64,000 nucleotides of DNA from positions 1,874,001 to 1,938,000 of the forward strand of contig NZ_CP032125.1 in the NCBI RefSeq assembly GCF_003544895.1, written 5' to 3'. The DNA comes from Profundibacter amoris. Its GTDB lineage: Bacteria > Pseudomonadota > Alphaproteobacteria > Rhodobacterales > Rhodobacteraceae. The notes beneath the pieces are model-generated. The model saw only the letters and a list, made by a program, of their open reading frames with translations. It searched no databases and was not told the DNA's origin. Within the stretch, counting starts at the first letter, position 1. Each line of letters opens with the position of its first letter. Of this stretch, positions 7,710 to 17,391 are shown in pieces. Made by a program: the position numbers and the translations under genes.

Positions 7710-9847
7710 CACTACGCGCATTTATCCTGTTGCTACTGGCGACCCTTACCTTCGGGTCCGCTCCGGTTGGCGCACAAACACCTAACTCGGAGGCCGCAAC
7801 ACTGGTGGCCGACAAGGTCTGGGTGGATGGCAAAGACACGCTGACCGCCGAAGGGCATGTGGAAATCCTCTATGGGGCAACCCGCATCAAGGCCAGCCGC
7901 ATCATCTATTCCGGCACCGACGGCAGCCTGCAAATTGACGGGCCGATCACCCTGATTGATGGCGAAGAAATCCTGATACTGGCCAATAGTGCCCAGATGG
8001 ACGGGGATCTGCGCAACGGTATCCTGCGCGGCGCGCGAATGGTGCTGAACCAGCAAGTGCAACTGGCCGCAGCCGAAATCAACCGTGTCGACGGGCGCTA
8101 TACCCAGCTTTACAAAACCGTGGCGTCCAGTTGTCAGGTTTGTGCCAACAACCCTGTCCCGCTGTGGCAGATCAGGGCGCGGCGGATCATCCATGACCAG
8201 CTGGAACGCCAGCTGTATTTTGATGACGCGGTGCTGCAAATCGCCGGTGTGCCGGTTTTCTATCTGCCCCGTTTGCGCCTGCCCGACCCGACCCTGAAAC
8301 GGGCCACAGGGTTTTTGGTGCCGACGTTCAAAAGCACATCCAAACTGGGCTGGGGCATAAAGGTTCCCTATTTTATCAAACTGGGGGATCACGCGGATAT
8401 TACCCTGACCCCTTACCTAAGCAGTTCGACCACAACGATGGAACTGCGGTTTCGCCGTGCTTTTCGTACAGGGGATATTTCCTTTGATAGCGCCTTTACC
8501 CATGATGATCTGCGCCCCGGTCAGGACCGCGGGTATTTCTTTGGCGAGGGGCGGTTCGATCTGCCGCGTGATTTCGTGCTGAAATTCAACATCGAAACCA
8601 GCTCGGATCGCGATTACTTGCTGGACTATGGCTATTCCAACAAGGACCGGCTGGAAAGCGGCATTGAACTGGGCCGCGCCCGCCGTGACGAACTGATCGT
8701 CGCCGAGGCCCTGCATTACCATTCCCTGCGCAGCACCGAAAACAACGACACCTTGCCGACCGTGGTTGGCAATCTGGTTTATCACCGCCGTTATCATCCG
8801 GACAGCATTGGCGGCGAGCTGGGCTTGCGGTTTGATGCCCATAGCCATTACCGCACCTCGTCGCTTGCCGGTGGCAGCGGGCGCGATTTGACACGGGCCA
8901 GTTTCAGGCTGGACTGGAAACGCAATTGGACCCTGCGCAACGGCATGGTTGCCGGTGTTCTGGGCGAGGTAAATGCCGATTACTACAAAATCGAACAAGG
9001 GCTGCCCGGCGAATTCAACGGCACCCACATCACACCTGCGGCAATGATTGAGCTGCGCTGGCCCTTTGTCAAAACGACACGTCTGGGGGCCTCGCATGTG
9101 ATCGAGCCTTTGGTGCAACTGGTCTGGACCGACACCAATTCGGTCAATATTCCGGACGAAGACAGCCGTCTGGTGGAATTTGATCAGGCCAATCTGTTTT
9201 CCCTGTCCCGTTTCCCCGGCGCTGACCGCTACGAGCGCGGGTTTCGCGCCAATGTCGGGGTGACATGGACCCGTTATGATCCGACCGGCTGGTCCCTGGG
9301 TCTGACGGTCGGCCGGATATTTCGGGAAAAGGATCTGGGCCAGTTTCAGGCCAGCACCGGTCTGTCGGGGCAGAACTCGGACTGGCTTGCGGCGGTGCAG
9401 TTGCAACTGCGCAATAACCTGACACTGACCAACCGTTCGATTTTCGATAACAAATTCAACTTTGCCAAAAACGAAACCCGCCTGACGTGGCAAACCGCAA
9501 AGCTGGGTCTGGGCACCAGTTTCATCTGGATGGAAGCAGAACCCTATGAGGACCGGCCCTACGACACCTCGGAATGGACCTTTGACGCGGCCTATAAACT
9601 GGCCCCAAACTGGACCGGAAAGATGGACTGGCGCTATGATTTCAACGCAGGCGAGGCCGCCTATGCCGGTGTTGGTCTGGAATACCGCAGCGAATGTGTG
9701 AAGATTGATCTTTCTCTCTCGCGTCGGTTCACATCATCAGGTAGTCTAACCCCGACAACCGACTTCGGGTTGACGGTTTCGCTGACCGGGTTTGGTTCCG
9801 GAAACAGCGGCCGGACATCGGCCCGGCGTTGCCAGACGTATAAATAG
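7706..9847 (+). CDS. lptD: LPS-assembly outer membrane protein LptD
   Basis: A 713-residue outer-membrane barrel that inserts lipopolysaccharide with LptE. It has a signal peptide (about 1-24, ending PVGAQ), a periplasmic OstA/LptA-like domain (about 30-140), then a long beta-barrel region rich in alternating aromatic strands. Four cysteines (C143, C146, C664, C709) match the paired disulfide pattern known for LptD. The ATG at 7706 overlaps the lptG stop; the frame is open further upstream, but without a signal peptide. Confidence 0.95.
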   Translation: MTLRAFILLLLATLTFGSAPVGAQTPNSEAATLVADKVWVDGKDTLTAEGHVEILYGATRIKASRIIYSGTDGSLQIDGPITLIDGEEILILANSAQMDGDLRNGILRGARMVLNQQVQLAAAEINRVDGRYTQLYKTVASSCQVCANNPVPLWQIRARRIIHDQLERQLYFDDAVLQIAGVPVFYLPRLRLPDPTLKRATGFLVPTFKSTSKLGWGIKVPYFIKLGDHADITLTPYLSSSTTTMELRFRRAFRTGDISFDSAFTHDDLRPGQDRGYFFGEGRFDLPRDFVLKFNIETSSDRDYLLDYGYSNKDRLESGIELGRARRDELIVAEALHYHSLRSTENNDTLPTVVGNLVYHRRYHPDSIGGELGLRFDAHSHYRTSSLAGGSGRDLTRASFRLDWKRNWTLRNGMVAGVLGEVNADYYKIEQGLPGEFNGTHITPAAMIELRWPFVKTTRLGASHVIEPLVQLVWTDTNSVNIPDEDSRLVEFDQANLFSLSRFPGADRYERGFRANVGVTWTRYDPTGWSLGLTVGRIFREKDLGQFQASTGLSGQNSDWLAAVQLQLRNNLTLTNRSIFDNKFNFAKNETRLTWQTAKLGLGTSFIWMEAEPYEDRPYDTSEWTFDAAYKLAPNWTGKMDWRYDFNAGEAAYAGVGLEYRSECVKIDLSLSRRFTSSGSLTPTTDFGLTVSLTGFGSGNSGRTSARRCQTYK

Positions 9848-9864
9848 GAAGCACGACGGATATA

Positions 9865-11091
9865 ATGATGATGCGCATATTGACCCTTTGCCTGACATTC
9901 ACAGGCCTTGTCCTGACCGGATTAGCAGCGCCTGTTTCGGCGCAAAACCTGTTTTCACCGGCCGTAAAAGTCAACGAACAGGTCGTCACCCAATACGAGG
10001 TGCAGCAACGGGCGCGATTCATGACCCTGTTGCGCGCACCGGGCAACGCACAGGAACAGGCCCTGAAAGGGCTGATTGATGAACGGCTGCAAACCGCCGC
10101 CGCTGCGGCTGCCGGTATCAACCCGACTGAAGAAGAAGTGCAGGGTGGTATGGAAGAATTCGCCGCACGCGCCAACCTGACGGCCGAACAATTTGTCAAA
10201 GCGCTGGCCAGTGGCGGTGTTGCCGCTGAAACATTCCGTGATTTTGTCAAATCCGGTCTGGCATGGCGCAGCCTTATGCGGGCCAAATTCGGCCCCCGTG
10301 TTCAGGTCACCGAAGACGAGATCGACCGCGCCATCGCCCAGACATCCAGCAAAGGGGGCTTGCGGGTTTTGCTAAGCGAAATCATCCTGCCGGCCAACAC
10401 CCCCCAAGCTACAGCCGCCAGCCAGAAACGGGCGGAAAAGATTGCGCAAACAACTTCGCTATCGGTATTTTCGGCCAATGCGCGGCGCTATTCGGCCTCG
10501 CCCTCGGCACGGCAAGGGGGCCGTTTGCAGTGGATGCCGCTGTCCAACTTGCCCGCGGCTATTCGCGGCCAGATCCTTGCCCTGTCCCCCGGACAGGTGA
10601 CCGCACCGATTTCCATCACCAACGGGATTGTGTTGTTCCAGTTGCGCGCCATCGAAGAGACCGATGCGGGGGCCCCCAAGGACCTGTCTCTGGAATATGC
10701 GCAGTATTTCATTGCCGGCGGCCAATCGGACGCCGCTTTGAAAGAGGCTGCACGCATCAAAGCCAAGGTTGATACATGTGATGATCTATACGGTATCAAC
10801 AAGGGCAAACCGGAAGAGTTGTTGCAGATCGATACCCAGCCTGTCTCGCAGGTGCCACAGGACATCGCGCTGGAACTGGCCAAGCTGGACCCGGGCGAGG
10901 TTTCGACCCGCCTGACCCGCAACAACGGCCAGACGCTGGTCTTTCTGATGATGTGCGGGCGCACGCCCGAGTTGGGTGAAGATGTGTCGCGCCAAACGAT
11001 CCGCGCGCAACTGGTGAACCAGCGGCTGCAATCCTATGCAGACGGGTATCTGTCCGAGCTGAAAGCCGACGCAACCATCGTTTACCCATGA
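9865..11091 (+). CDS. surA: SurA-like periplasmic peptidyl-prolyl isomerase/chaperone
   Basis: A 408-residue periplasmic protein with a signal peptide (about 1-27, ending SAQ), a SurA-type N-terminal helical domain (about 35-160), then one parvulin-like region (about 170-280) and a less conserved C-terminal part. SurA chaperones outer-membrane proteins including LptD, which fits its place directly downstream of lptD. E. coli SurA has two parvulin domains; here the second looks degenerate. Its stop overlaps the pdxA start (ATGA). Confidence 0.88.
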   Translation: MMMRILTLCLTFTGLVLTGLAAPVSAQNLFSPAVKVNEQVVTQYEVQQRARFMTLLRAPGNAQEQALKGLIDERLQTAAAAAAGINPTEEEVQGGMEEFAARANLTAEQFVKALASGGVAAETFRDFVKSGLAWRSLMRAKFGPRVQVTEDEIDRAIAQTSSKGGLRVLLSEIILPANTPQATAASQKRAEKIAQTTSLSVFSANARRYSASPSARQGGRLQWMPLSNLPAAIRGQILALSPGQVTAPISITNGIVLFQLRAIEETDAGAPKDLSLEYAQYFIAGGQSDAALKEAARIKAKVDTCDDLYGINKGKPEELLQIDTQPVSQVPQDIALELAKLDPGEVSTRLTRNNGQTLVFLMMCGRTPELGEDVSRQTIRAQLVNQRLQSYADGYLSELKADATIVYP

Positions 11092-12068
11092 GCCGCGCCC
11101 CGATTGCGCTGACCTGTGGCGAACCTGCAGGGGTGGGGCCGGAGCTGGCCGTGGCCGCGTGGCAGCGGCTGGGCACGGATTTGCCGTTCTTCCTGATTGG
11201 CGACGCGCGGCATTTGCCCGACGGGGTTTGTGCAATTGAAATTGCCGACCCGGCCGAGACCGCTGACGCGGCCCGGCATGGATTGCCCTTGCTGGCGCAT
11301 GAATTTGCTGCCCCTGCTGTGGCGGGGCAGCCCGCAGCAGAAAATGCCCAAGGGGTGATCGACGTGATCACGCGCGGAGTGGATCTGGTGCAATCGGGGG
11401 CGGCCTCGGCCCTGTGCACGGGTCCGATCCACAAGAAGGCGTTAAAGGATGGCGCCGGATTTGCCTTTCCGGGCCATACCGAATTTCTGGCCCATCTGGC
11501 GGGGGTCGATCAGGTGGTAATGATGCTGGCTTGCGATCAGTTGCGCGTGGTGCCGGTGACAATCCATATCGCAATCAAGGATGTGCCAACGGCGCTGACC
11601 CAAGAATTGCTGGCCGATAATATCCGCATCACCGATGCCGCGCTGCGGCGGGATTTCGGGCTAAAGGCACCGCGCATCGCCGTGGCCGGTCTGAACCCGC
11701 ACGCGGGCGAAGGCGGGGCAATGGGGATGGAAGAAATCGAAATGATCGCCCCTTTGCTGGAGGAATTGCGCGGCGAAGGGCTGAATATCACCGGCCCCCT
11801 GCCCGCCGACACCATGTTCCACGCCCGTGCGCGCGAAGGCTATGATGTGGCGATTTGCATGTATCACGATCAGGCGTTGATCCCGATCAAGACACTGGAT
11901 TTTGACCGCGGGGTGAATGTCACGCTGGGGCTGCCGTTTATCCGCACGTCGCCCGATCATGGCACGGCGTTTGATATTGCGGGGCAAGGGATTGCCAAAC
12001 CGGACAGTGTGATCGAGGCGCTGAAGATGGCTGACCGGATGGCGCGGATGCGGGCCGATGGGCAATAG
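11088..12068 (+). CDS. pdxA: 4-hydroxythreonine-4-phosphate dehydrogenase
   Basis: A 326-residue NAD-dependent dehydrogenase of pyridoxal 5'-phosphate synthesis, converting 4-phosphohydroxy-L-threonine to the amino-ketone used by PdxJ. Family motifs: LTCGEPAGVGPEL at the N-terminus, TGPIHKKAL, FPGHTEFLAHL, YHDQALIPIK and RTSPDHGTAFDIAG near the C-terminus. Metal-binding histidines sit in the GHTEF and YHDQ motifs. It lies between surA and rsmA, the same order as in many proteobacteria. Confidence 0.96.
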   Translation: MSRAPIALTCGEPAGVGPELAVAAWQRLGTDLPFFLIGDARHLPDGVCAIEIADPAETADAARHGLPLLAHEFAAPAVAGQPAAENAQGVIDVITRGVDLVQSGAASALCTGPIHKKALKDGAGFAFPGHTEFLAHLAGVDQVVMMLACDQLRVVPVTIHIAIKDVPTALTQELLADNIRITDAALRRDFGLKAPRIAVAGLNPHAGEGGAMGMEEIEMIAPLLEELRGEGLNITGPLPADTMFHARAREGYDVAICMYHDQALIPIKTLDFDRGVNVTLGLPFIRTSPDHGTAFDIAGQGIAKPDSVIEALKMADRMARMRADGQ

Positions 12069-12072
12069 ATTC

Positions 12073-12112
12073 TATGCGCTCCGCGCAGGGGATATTTGGG
12101 GAACGGTAATGG
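12073..12112 (-). repeat. Dispersed 3'-flank box, copy A (paired with 19442-19482)
   Basis: Read on the minus strand this 40-base stretch is nearly identical to 19442-19482: the first 25 bases match exactly, followed by one substitution and one single-base indel. It follows the pdxA stop and runs into the rsmA ribosome-binding site. Function unknown; it belongs to a set of short boxes containing CCAAATA in this window. Confidence 0.65.
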
Positions 12113-12124
12113 AGATGCGGTGTG

Positions 12125-12958
12125 ATGATTGATAGCTTGCCGCCCCTGCGCGAGGTGATTGCCGCCCATGATTTGCAGCCGAAGAAATCGCTGGGGCAGA
12201 ATTTTCTGCTGGACCTGAACCTGACCGCCAAGATTGCCCGACAGGCGGGGGATTTGTCGGGCTGTGATGTGTTGGAAATCGGCCCCGGCCCCGGCGGTTT
12301 GACCCGTGGTTTGCTGGCCGAGGGGGCGCGGCGGGTGCTGGCGGTGGAGAAGGACGCGCGTTGTTTGCCAGCACTCGAGGAGGTGGCGGAGGCCTATCCC
12401 GACCGGTTGCAGGTGATCAATGCGGATGCGCTGGAACTGGATGTGTTGGAGCATTTGACGCCGCCGGTGCGGGTGGTGGCGAACCTGCCCTATAATGTAG
12501 GCACGGAATTGCTGGTGCGTTGGCTGACACCGAAGGCATGGCCGCCCTATTGGGACAGTCTTACGTTGATGTTCCAGAAAGAGGTGGCACAGCGGATTGT
12601 GGCACAACCAGGCGGCAAGGCTTACGGGCGGTTGGCGATCCTGTCGCAATGGCGCTGTGAGGCGCGGATCGTCATGCAACTGCCGCCCGAGGCCTTTACC
12701 CCGCCGCCCAAGGTCCATTCGGCGGTGGTGCATTTGCAACGGCTGGAAACCCCGCGATTTGAGGCAGACGCGGCGGTGTTGTCACGGGTGGTGGCGGCAG
12801 CGTTCAACCAGCGGCGCAAGATGTTGCGCTCCTCGTTGAAAGGCATATCGCCGGACATCGAGGCGCATTTGGTAGCGGCGGGGATCAAGCCGACCGAACG
12901 GGCCGAGCAGGTGCCGATCGAAGGGTTCTGCGCCTTGGCCCGCGAGGTGGCAAAATAA
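12125..12958 (+). CDS. rsmA: 16S rRNA (adenine-1518/1519-N6)-dimethyltransferase
   Basis: A 277-residue KsgA/RsmA methyltransferase that dimethylates two adjacent adenines near the 3' end of 16S rRNA during small-subunit maturation. The N-terminus [11 protein letters not shown], the SAM-binding [14 protein letters not shown] and the catalytic NLPYNVGT motif are all present. GTG at 12122 and ATG at 12125 are adjacent; the ATG is preferred as it sits about nine bases after GGAGA. Last gene of the lptF-rsmA string, followed by a strong terminator. Confidence 0.96.
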   Translation: MIDSLPPLREVIAAHDLQPKKSLGQNFLLDLNLTAKIARQAGDLSGCDVLEIGPGPGGLTRGLLAEGARRVLAVEKDARCLPALEEVAEAYPDRLQVINADALELDVLEHLTPPVRVVANLPYNVGTELLVRWLTPKAWPPYWDSLTLMFQKEVAQRIVAQPGGKAYGRLAILSQWRCEARIVMQLPPEAFTPPPKVHSAVVHLQRLETPRFEADAAVLSRVVAAAFNQRRKMLRSSLKGISPDIEAHLVAAGIKPTERAEQVPIEGFCALAREVAK

Positions 12959-12984
12959 AACCCCGCCGTATCGGGCGGGGTTTT
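12957..12984. terminator. Bidirectional rho-independent terminator
   Basis: AAAACCCCGCC, a six-base loop, then GGCGGGGTTTT, starting within the rsmA stop region. It serves convergent rsmA (+) and the DUF4167 gene (-), with T tracts on both strands. Confidence 0.9.
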
Positions 12985-12988
12985 CAAT

Positions 12989-13543
12989 TCATTCAGCAGC
13001 TTCGGGCGCTTCCGGCGGGTTGTCCAGCGGATTGACCTTTGGCTTGCGGGTGCGCTTGCGCGGCTTTGGTTTGCTTTCGGGTGTTTCCACCAAGCCGCTA
13101 TCGGGTTGCTCGATCGCGGCCATATCGGGCTGCGGGGCCGAGGCCGGATCATTTGGCTGACCGGTTTCCTGATCACGACGGGGCGGGGTTGCCTCACGCT
13201 CGGGGCGGTTGGCTTCGCGCTCGGCACGCTCGGCGTCGCGCTGTGCCTGCCGTTCGCGTTGCTGGGCCTCATGCGCTTCGCGGCGCGCTTCGGCTTCGCG
13301 CATCGCTTCGGTCAGCAGGCGGGTGTAATGTTCGGCATGTTGCTGAAAATTTTCGGCCGCCACCCGGTCATTGGACAAGGTCGCATCACGGGCCAGCTGA
13401 TTGTATTTGTCGATAATCTGTTGCGGGGTGCCGCGCACTTTACCCTCGGGACCGGAACTGTCAAAAACGCGGTTCTGGTTGTTGCCGTTATTCTGGCGAT
13501 TGCGGTTTTTATTGCCCCGCGAACGTGATTTGGATGATCTCAT
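12989..13543 (-). CDS. DUF4167 domain protein
   Basis: A 184-residue highly charged protein. The N-terminal 65 residues are the DUF4167 domain (Asn/Arg-rich start, then GPEGKVRGTPQQIIDKYNQLARDA, here spanning about residues 31-54), which in Alphaproteobacteria is a small domain of unknown function, possibly RNA-binding from its basic N-terminus. The middle is a long Arg/Glu/Ala helix rich in QRER repeats; the tail is Pro/Lys-rich and disordered. It stands alone between terminators. Confidence 0.85.
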   Translation of the reverse strand: MRSSKSRSRGNKNRNRQNNGNNQNRVFDSSGPEGKVRGTPQQIIDKYNQLARDATLSNDRVAAENFQQHAEHYTRLLTEAMREAEARREAHEAQQRERQAQRDAERAEREANRPEREATPPRRDQETGQPNDPASAPQPDMAAIEQPDSGLVETPESKPKPRKRTRKPKVNPLDNPPEAPEAAE

Positions 13544-13730
13544 GGTTAAATTGTATCCAGCCTAATTTGGGCTAATTCGTTAGGGTCTCTGCCGCGCCTC
13601 TTGCGTGGGGTTATTCAAACCGGACCCTTGACGATTTATGGTTACTTGCAAAGGGGGAAGCCGATGTATATCCGCCGCTTTGCAATTTATTGACTAAACA
13701 TGCCAAGCCCCGATGACAAGTAAAATTTGC

Positions 13731-13757
13731 AAAACACCGCCTGAATCGGTGTGTTTT
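13731..13757 (-). terminator. Terminator of the prfA-prmC operon
   Basis: On the minus strand ACACCG, a seven-base loop, CGGTGT and TTT lie 30-60 bases after the prmC stop. Stem is six pairs plus flanking A-T pairs. Confidence 0.6.
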
Positions 13758-13788
13758 CGCCTTATATCGGGCAATTCCTGAAAAAATG

Positions 13789-14619
13789 TTACGTTAAAAC
13801 ACCAATGACCACACGGTCGCGCCCGTCGATATCCTGCAAGGTGGTGATTCCGTCAAAACCGGCATCTTCAAACAGGCTGCTAACGGCACCGGCCTGCGTC
13901 GGGCCGATCTCGACCAGCAGGCGCCCTTGCGGGTTCAGGTGCTGCGCGGCGTTGGCCGTAATCACCCGATAAGCGTCCAGCCCGTCCCCGCCCGGGGTCA
14001 GCGCGATCAGCGGTTCCCAGTTGCGCACCTCGGGGGACAGGGCGGGCATTTCATCGGCCGCAATATAGGGCGGGTTCGAGACGATCAGATCAAAGCGCCC
14101 GTCGATATTGTCGAACCAGTCGGAACGGATAAAACTGGTGCGTTTTTCCAGCCCCAGCCGTGTGGCGTTCTGTTCGGCGATGTTCAGGGCGGCGGGGCTG
14201 GTATCGCTCCCCTGCCCTGTGGCCGATCCGTTTTCGGCCAGCAGGGACAGCAGGATACAGCCCGATCCTGTGCCAAGGTCCAGCACGGTTTCAAAGGGGG
14301 CAGCCAGCGCGGTTTCCACCAGCAGTTCGGTCTCGGGGCGCGGGTCCAGCACATCGGCGGTGACGATGAAGTCGCGGCTGAAAAATTCGCGGGTGCCGAT
14401 GATGTGCGAAACGGGCTTGCGGGCGCAACGTTCGTCGATTGCCATGGAAAAGCGGATCATCACATCATTGCCCACCTCGTCAGGCAGAACCAGCGTCAGC
14501 CGCCCGCGATCAATGCCCAAAGCATGGGCCATCAGGATGCGTGCATCATTGGCGGCATCAGGCACATCGGCGGCGCGCAGGGCCTGAATGGCGGCGGTCA
14601 GCGCCTCGTTAACCGTCAT
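13789..14619 (-). CDS. prmC: Release factor glutamine N5-methyltransferase
   Basis: A 276-residue SAM-dependent enzyme that methylates the glutamine of the GGQ motif in release factors. It has an N-terminal helical domain, the SAM-binding stretch [16 protein letters not shown] and the catalytic NPPY motif (IVSNPPYIA). It directly follows prfA, whose product is its substrate, with an ATGA overlap (14616-14619), so the pair is co-translated. Confidence 0.96.
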   Translation of the reverse strand: MTVNEALTAAIQALRAADVPDAANDARILMAHALGIDRGRLTLVLPDEVGNDVMIRFSMAIDERCARKPVSHIIGTREFFSRDFIVTADVLDPRPETELLVETALAAPFETVLDLGTGSGCILLSLLAENGSATGQGSDTSPAALNIAEQNATRLGLEKRTSFIRSDWFDNIDGRFDLIVSNPPYIAADEMPALSPEVRNWEPLIALTPGGDGLDAYRVITANAAQHLNPQGRLLVEIGPTQAGAVSSLFEDAGFDGITTLQDIDGRDRVVIGVLT

Positions 14620-15671
14620 TGTTCCATCTCGGCCAGCAACGTGGCCTGTGCGTCGGCCTGAAGCGCGTCGATGATTTCGTCCAGATCACCCTGCATCACT
14701 GCATCCAGTTTATAAAGCGTCAGGTTGATCCGGTGGTCCGACACGCGCCCTTGCGGAAAATTATAGGTGCGGATGCGTTCCGAGCGGTCGCCCGACCCTA
14801 CCTGGCTTTTGCGATCGGCCGAGCGTTCGTCATCCACCCGCTGGCGTTCCAGATCGTAAAGGCGGGTTTTCATCACCTGCATGGCGATTTCGCGGTTGCG
14901 GTGCTGGGATTTTTCACTGCTGACCACGATAATGCCGGTCGGAATATGCAAAATCCGCACGGCGGAATCGGTGGTGTTGACGTGCTGGCCACCGGCCCCC
15001 GAGGCGCGCATGGTGTCGATCCGCAAGTCATTCGGGTCAATCTGGATGTCCACATCCTCGGCTTCGGGCAACACGGCCACGGTGGCGGCCGATGTATGCA
15101 CCCGCCCGCCGCTTTCGGTGGTTGGCACACGCTGCACGCGGTGCACGCCGGATTCGTATTTCAGGCGGGCAAAGACGCCATCGCCCTGCACATGGGCGAT
15201 CACCTCTTTGATGCCGCCCAATTCTGTGATGTTTTGCTCGATGATCTCGAATTTCCAGCCATGGTTCGCGGCGTAGTTCTGATACATCCGCAGCAGATCA
15301 CCGGCAAACAACGCGGCCTCGTCTCCGCCGGTACCGGGGCGGATCTCGATCATCGCGGGGCGGGCGTCGGCGGCGTCCTTGGGCAGCAGGGACAGTTGCA
15401 GCGCCTGTTCGACCACCGGCAGGCGTTCGCGCAGGGCGGGCAGCTCTTCCTCGGCCAGCTCTTTCATTTCGGGATCGGCCAGCATCGCTTCGGCCTCTTC
15501 CAGATCGGACAAAAGCTGGCGGTATTCCACCACCTGTTCGACCACCGGCTTCAGGTCGGAATATTCACGCGCCAGCACGGCAATATCAGCCCCCGCGTCG
15601 CCTTGGGCCATCTGCGCTTCCAGAAACTCGAACCGCTGGGTGATTTGCATAAGTTTATCTAAAGGAACCAT
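14616..15671 (-). CDS. prfA: Peptide chain release factor 1
   Basis: A 351-residue class-I release factor recognising UAA and UAG. Visible are the stop-codon-reading PxT motif (VPTTES) and the GGQ hydrolysis motif in [11 protein letters not shown]. The ATG at 15671 (MVPLDKL) is preceded by nothing strong but matches family N-termini; the open frame continues far upstream without homology. First gene of prfA-prmC. Confidence 0.96.
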   Translation of the reverse strand: MVPLDKLMQITQRFEFLEAQMAQGDAGADIAVLAREYSDLKPVVEQVVEYRQLLSDLEEAEAMLADPEMKELAEEELPALRERLPVVEQALQLSLLPKDAADARPAMIEIRPGTGGDEAALFAGDLLRMYQNYAANHGWKFEIIEQNITELGGIKEVIAHVQGDGVFARLKYESGVHRVQRVPTTESGGRVHTSAATVAVLPEAEDVDIQIDPNDLRIDTMRASGAGGQHVNTTDSAVRILHIPTGIIVVSSEKSQHRNREIAMQVMKTRLYDLERQRVDDERSADRKSQVGSGDRSERIRTYNFPQGRVSDHRINLTLYKLDAVMQGDLDEIIDALQADAQATLLAEMEQ

Positions 15672-15732
15672 GCGGCTGTCTTGCCTGCCGGATGTGATTT
15701 GGTCAAGGGGCGGTTTTGTGATATAATGAGGT

Positions 15733-16032
15733 ATGAAAAAAATTGCCTTTATTCTGGCGGTTTTAGCCGCCCCCGCTTTTGCCGACGTGGTTGGTCCCGG
15801 AGGCAAGGTGATCGATTGTTTTTGCACCGACCAAAAAGGGGAACGCGTTGAATTGGGCCAGACCATCTGTCTGGAGGTCGGTGGGCGCCGTTTTACCGCC
15901 CGTTGCGAGATGTCCCTGAACAACCCGATGTGGCGCGAACAGCAAGAGGGCTGTGTGTCATCCAGCCTGATCGAGCGCTTCCAGCGTCTTGACCCAACCG
16001 CGCAGCCGCTTGGCGTTAACCCCAAAATCTGA
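15733..16032 (+). CDS. Small secreted cysteine-containing protein, unknown function
   Basis: A 99-residue protein with a clear signal peptide ([16 protein letters not shown], cleavage about residue 17) and four cysteines after it (CFC pair, one mid-protein, one in EGCVSS), suggesting periplasmic disulfides. I do not recognise the family. Its last 75 bases overlap tail-to-tail with the DUF1499 gene. It is divergent from prfA. Confidence 0.7.
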   Translation: MKKIAFILAVLAAPAFADVVGPGGKVIDCFCTDQKGERVELGQTICLEVGGRRFTARCEMSLNNPMWREQQEGCVSSSLIERFQRLDPTAQPLGVNPKI

Positions 16033-16425
16033 CCGGCCATAGCGCAGGCGGCCAAACAGGGTGACACGGCTGCCTTGTTCGTTTTGCGTCACAGTAATAG
16101 TGGTGTAATCGGGGAAACCGAAGACCAGCGAGCGGGTGACAAAAGTAATCATCCCTTCCTTGACACTGCCCGCCAGATATTTGGTGCGTGGAGTGGACTG
16201 GATAACCTGTTGCAGCATTTGCCACATCTGTTCCGGATCGGCGTTGAAATCGGCGACAAACAGCGCACTTCCCTGCCCGATCACCGGGGAGTCTGGCGTG
16301 GCCCCTGATGGTGGCGCCACATGCACCAGCGCCACGTCGTCCGGCGCAAGCCTGATGTAAACCAGCCCCGAAAGGGCGACCATCAGCAACAGCCATGCGG
16401 TATTGATGGCGGTTTTGCGGATCAT
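15958..16425 (-). CDS. DUF1499 domain protein
   Basis: A 155-residue protein with one N-terminal membrane anchor (about residues 7-25) and a C-terminal DUF1499-like domain, ending with a conserved-looking [16 protein letters not shown]. Function unknown. The ATG at 16425 overlaps the stop of the upstream ureohydrolase (ATGA), which favours it over an in-frame ATG at 16458. Its 3' end overlaps the convergent secreted-protein gene by 75 bases. Confidence 0.8.
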   Translation of the reverse strand: MIRKTAINTAWLLLMVALSGLVYIRLAPDDVALVHVAPPSGATPDSPVIGQGSALFVADFNADPEQMWQMLQQVIQSTPRTKYLAGSVKEGMITFVTRSLVFGFPDYTTITVTQNEQGSRVTLFGRLRYGRSDFGVNAKRLRGWVKTLEALDQAG

Positions 16426-17390
16426 CCCCTTGCCCTCTTGTTCCAGGCCCATAGACACATCAATTCGGTCGCCACATGCGCGCCCGCAATCGCGGTGGCG
16501 CCCGTTGTGTCAAAGGGCGGCGAGACCTCGACCACATCACCGCCCACCATGTTGATCCCCGCCAGATCGCGCAGGATAATGGATGCCTGCGCACTGCTCA
16601 GCCCACCCCAGACGGGTGTGCCGGTTCCGGGCGCAAAAGCCGGATCCAGACCGTCGATATCAAAGGTCAGGTATGTCTGGTAATCCCCTAATATCGCTTT
16701 GATTTTCTGTGCCGTGGCTTGCGGCCCGATGCTATGCACCTCGCGTGCATCGATGATGTTCACACCCAATGTATCCTCGTTGGTGGTGCGGATGCCGACC
16801 TGCACGCTGCGTTTCGGATCAATCAGCCCTTCCTTCACCGCCTTGTAGAACATCGTGCCATGATCAACGCGGGACATGTCGTCGTCACGCCATGTATCGG
16901 TATGGGCATCGAATTGCAGCAGCGATAGCGGCCCGAACTTCGCCGCATAAGCCCTTAATATCGGGAAAGAAATATAGTGATCCCCGCCCAGACACAACGA
17001 GGATACGCCGGCGTCCAGTATCCCTGTGATATGCGCGGTCAGCGCCGCCGGAAATGACGGAATATCGGCATAATCAAATGCCAGATCGCCATAATCGACC
17101 ACGTTATACTCGCTGACCGGATCAATATCCCAGCCATAGGGCGCATCGGGCGCCTGCAAGGCGCTGGCCTCGCGGATGGCCCGTGGTCCCAGCCGTGTAC
17201 CGGGCCGGTTGGTCACGGCCTGATCAAACGGCACACCGGTTACCGCCAGATCAACGCCGCTCAGATCTTTGGTATAGGACCGGCGCAGAAACGACGTGAC
17301 CCCGCCAAAGGTGTTTTCAAACGACGGCCCCTTGTGCCCCCCCGCCTGAATCGCCGTATCCACCTGATTTTTCGCGTCTTCCAGTGCCAT
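16422..17390 (-). CDS. speB: Agmatinase/ureohydrolase family protein (paralogue 1)
   Basis: A 322-residue ureohydrolase that uses two metal ions to release urea from a guanidino substrate; agmatine to putrescine is the usual assignment. Metal-ligand motifs: GGDHYIS, QFDAHTDTW and DIDGLDPAFAPGTG. Substrate cannot be fixed by reading alone. Upstream by one base lies an M20 amidohydrolase and downstream DUF1499, probably one operon. A second ureohydrolase lies at 21705. Confidence 0.88.
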   Translation of the reverse strand: MALEDAKNQVDTAIQAGGHKGPSFENTFGGVTSFLRRSYTKDLSGVDLAVTGVPFDQAVTNRPGTRLGPRAIREASALQAPDAPYGWDIDPVSEYNVVDYGDLAFDYADIPSFPAALTAHITGILDAGVSSLCLGGDHYISFPILRAYAAKFGPLSLLQFDAHTDTWRDDDMSRVDHGTMFYKAVKEGLIDPKRSVQVGIRTTNEDTLGVNIIDAREVHSIGPQATAQKIKAILGDYQTYLTFDIDGLDPAFAPGTGTPVWGGLSSAQASIILRDLAGINMVGGDVVEVSPPFDTTGATAIAGAHVATELMCLWAWNKRARG

Positions 17391-17391
17391 G

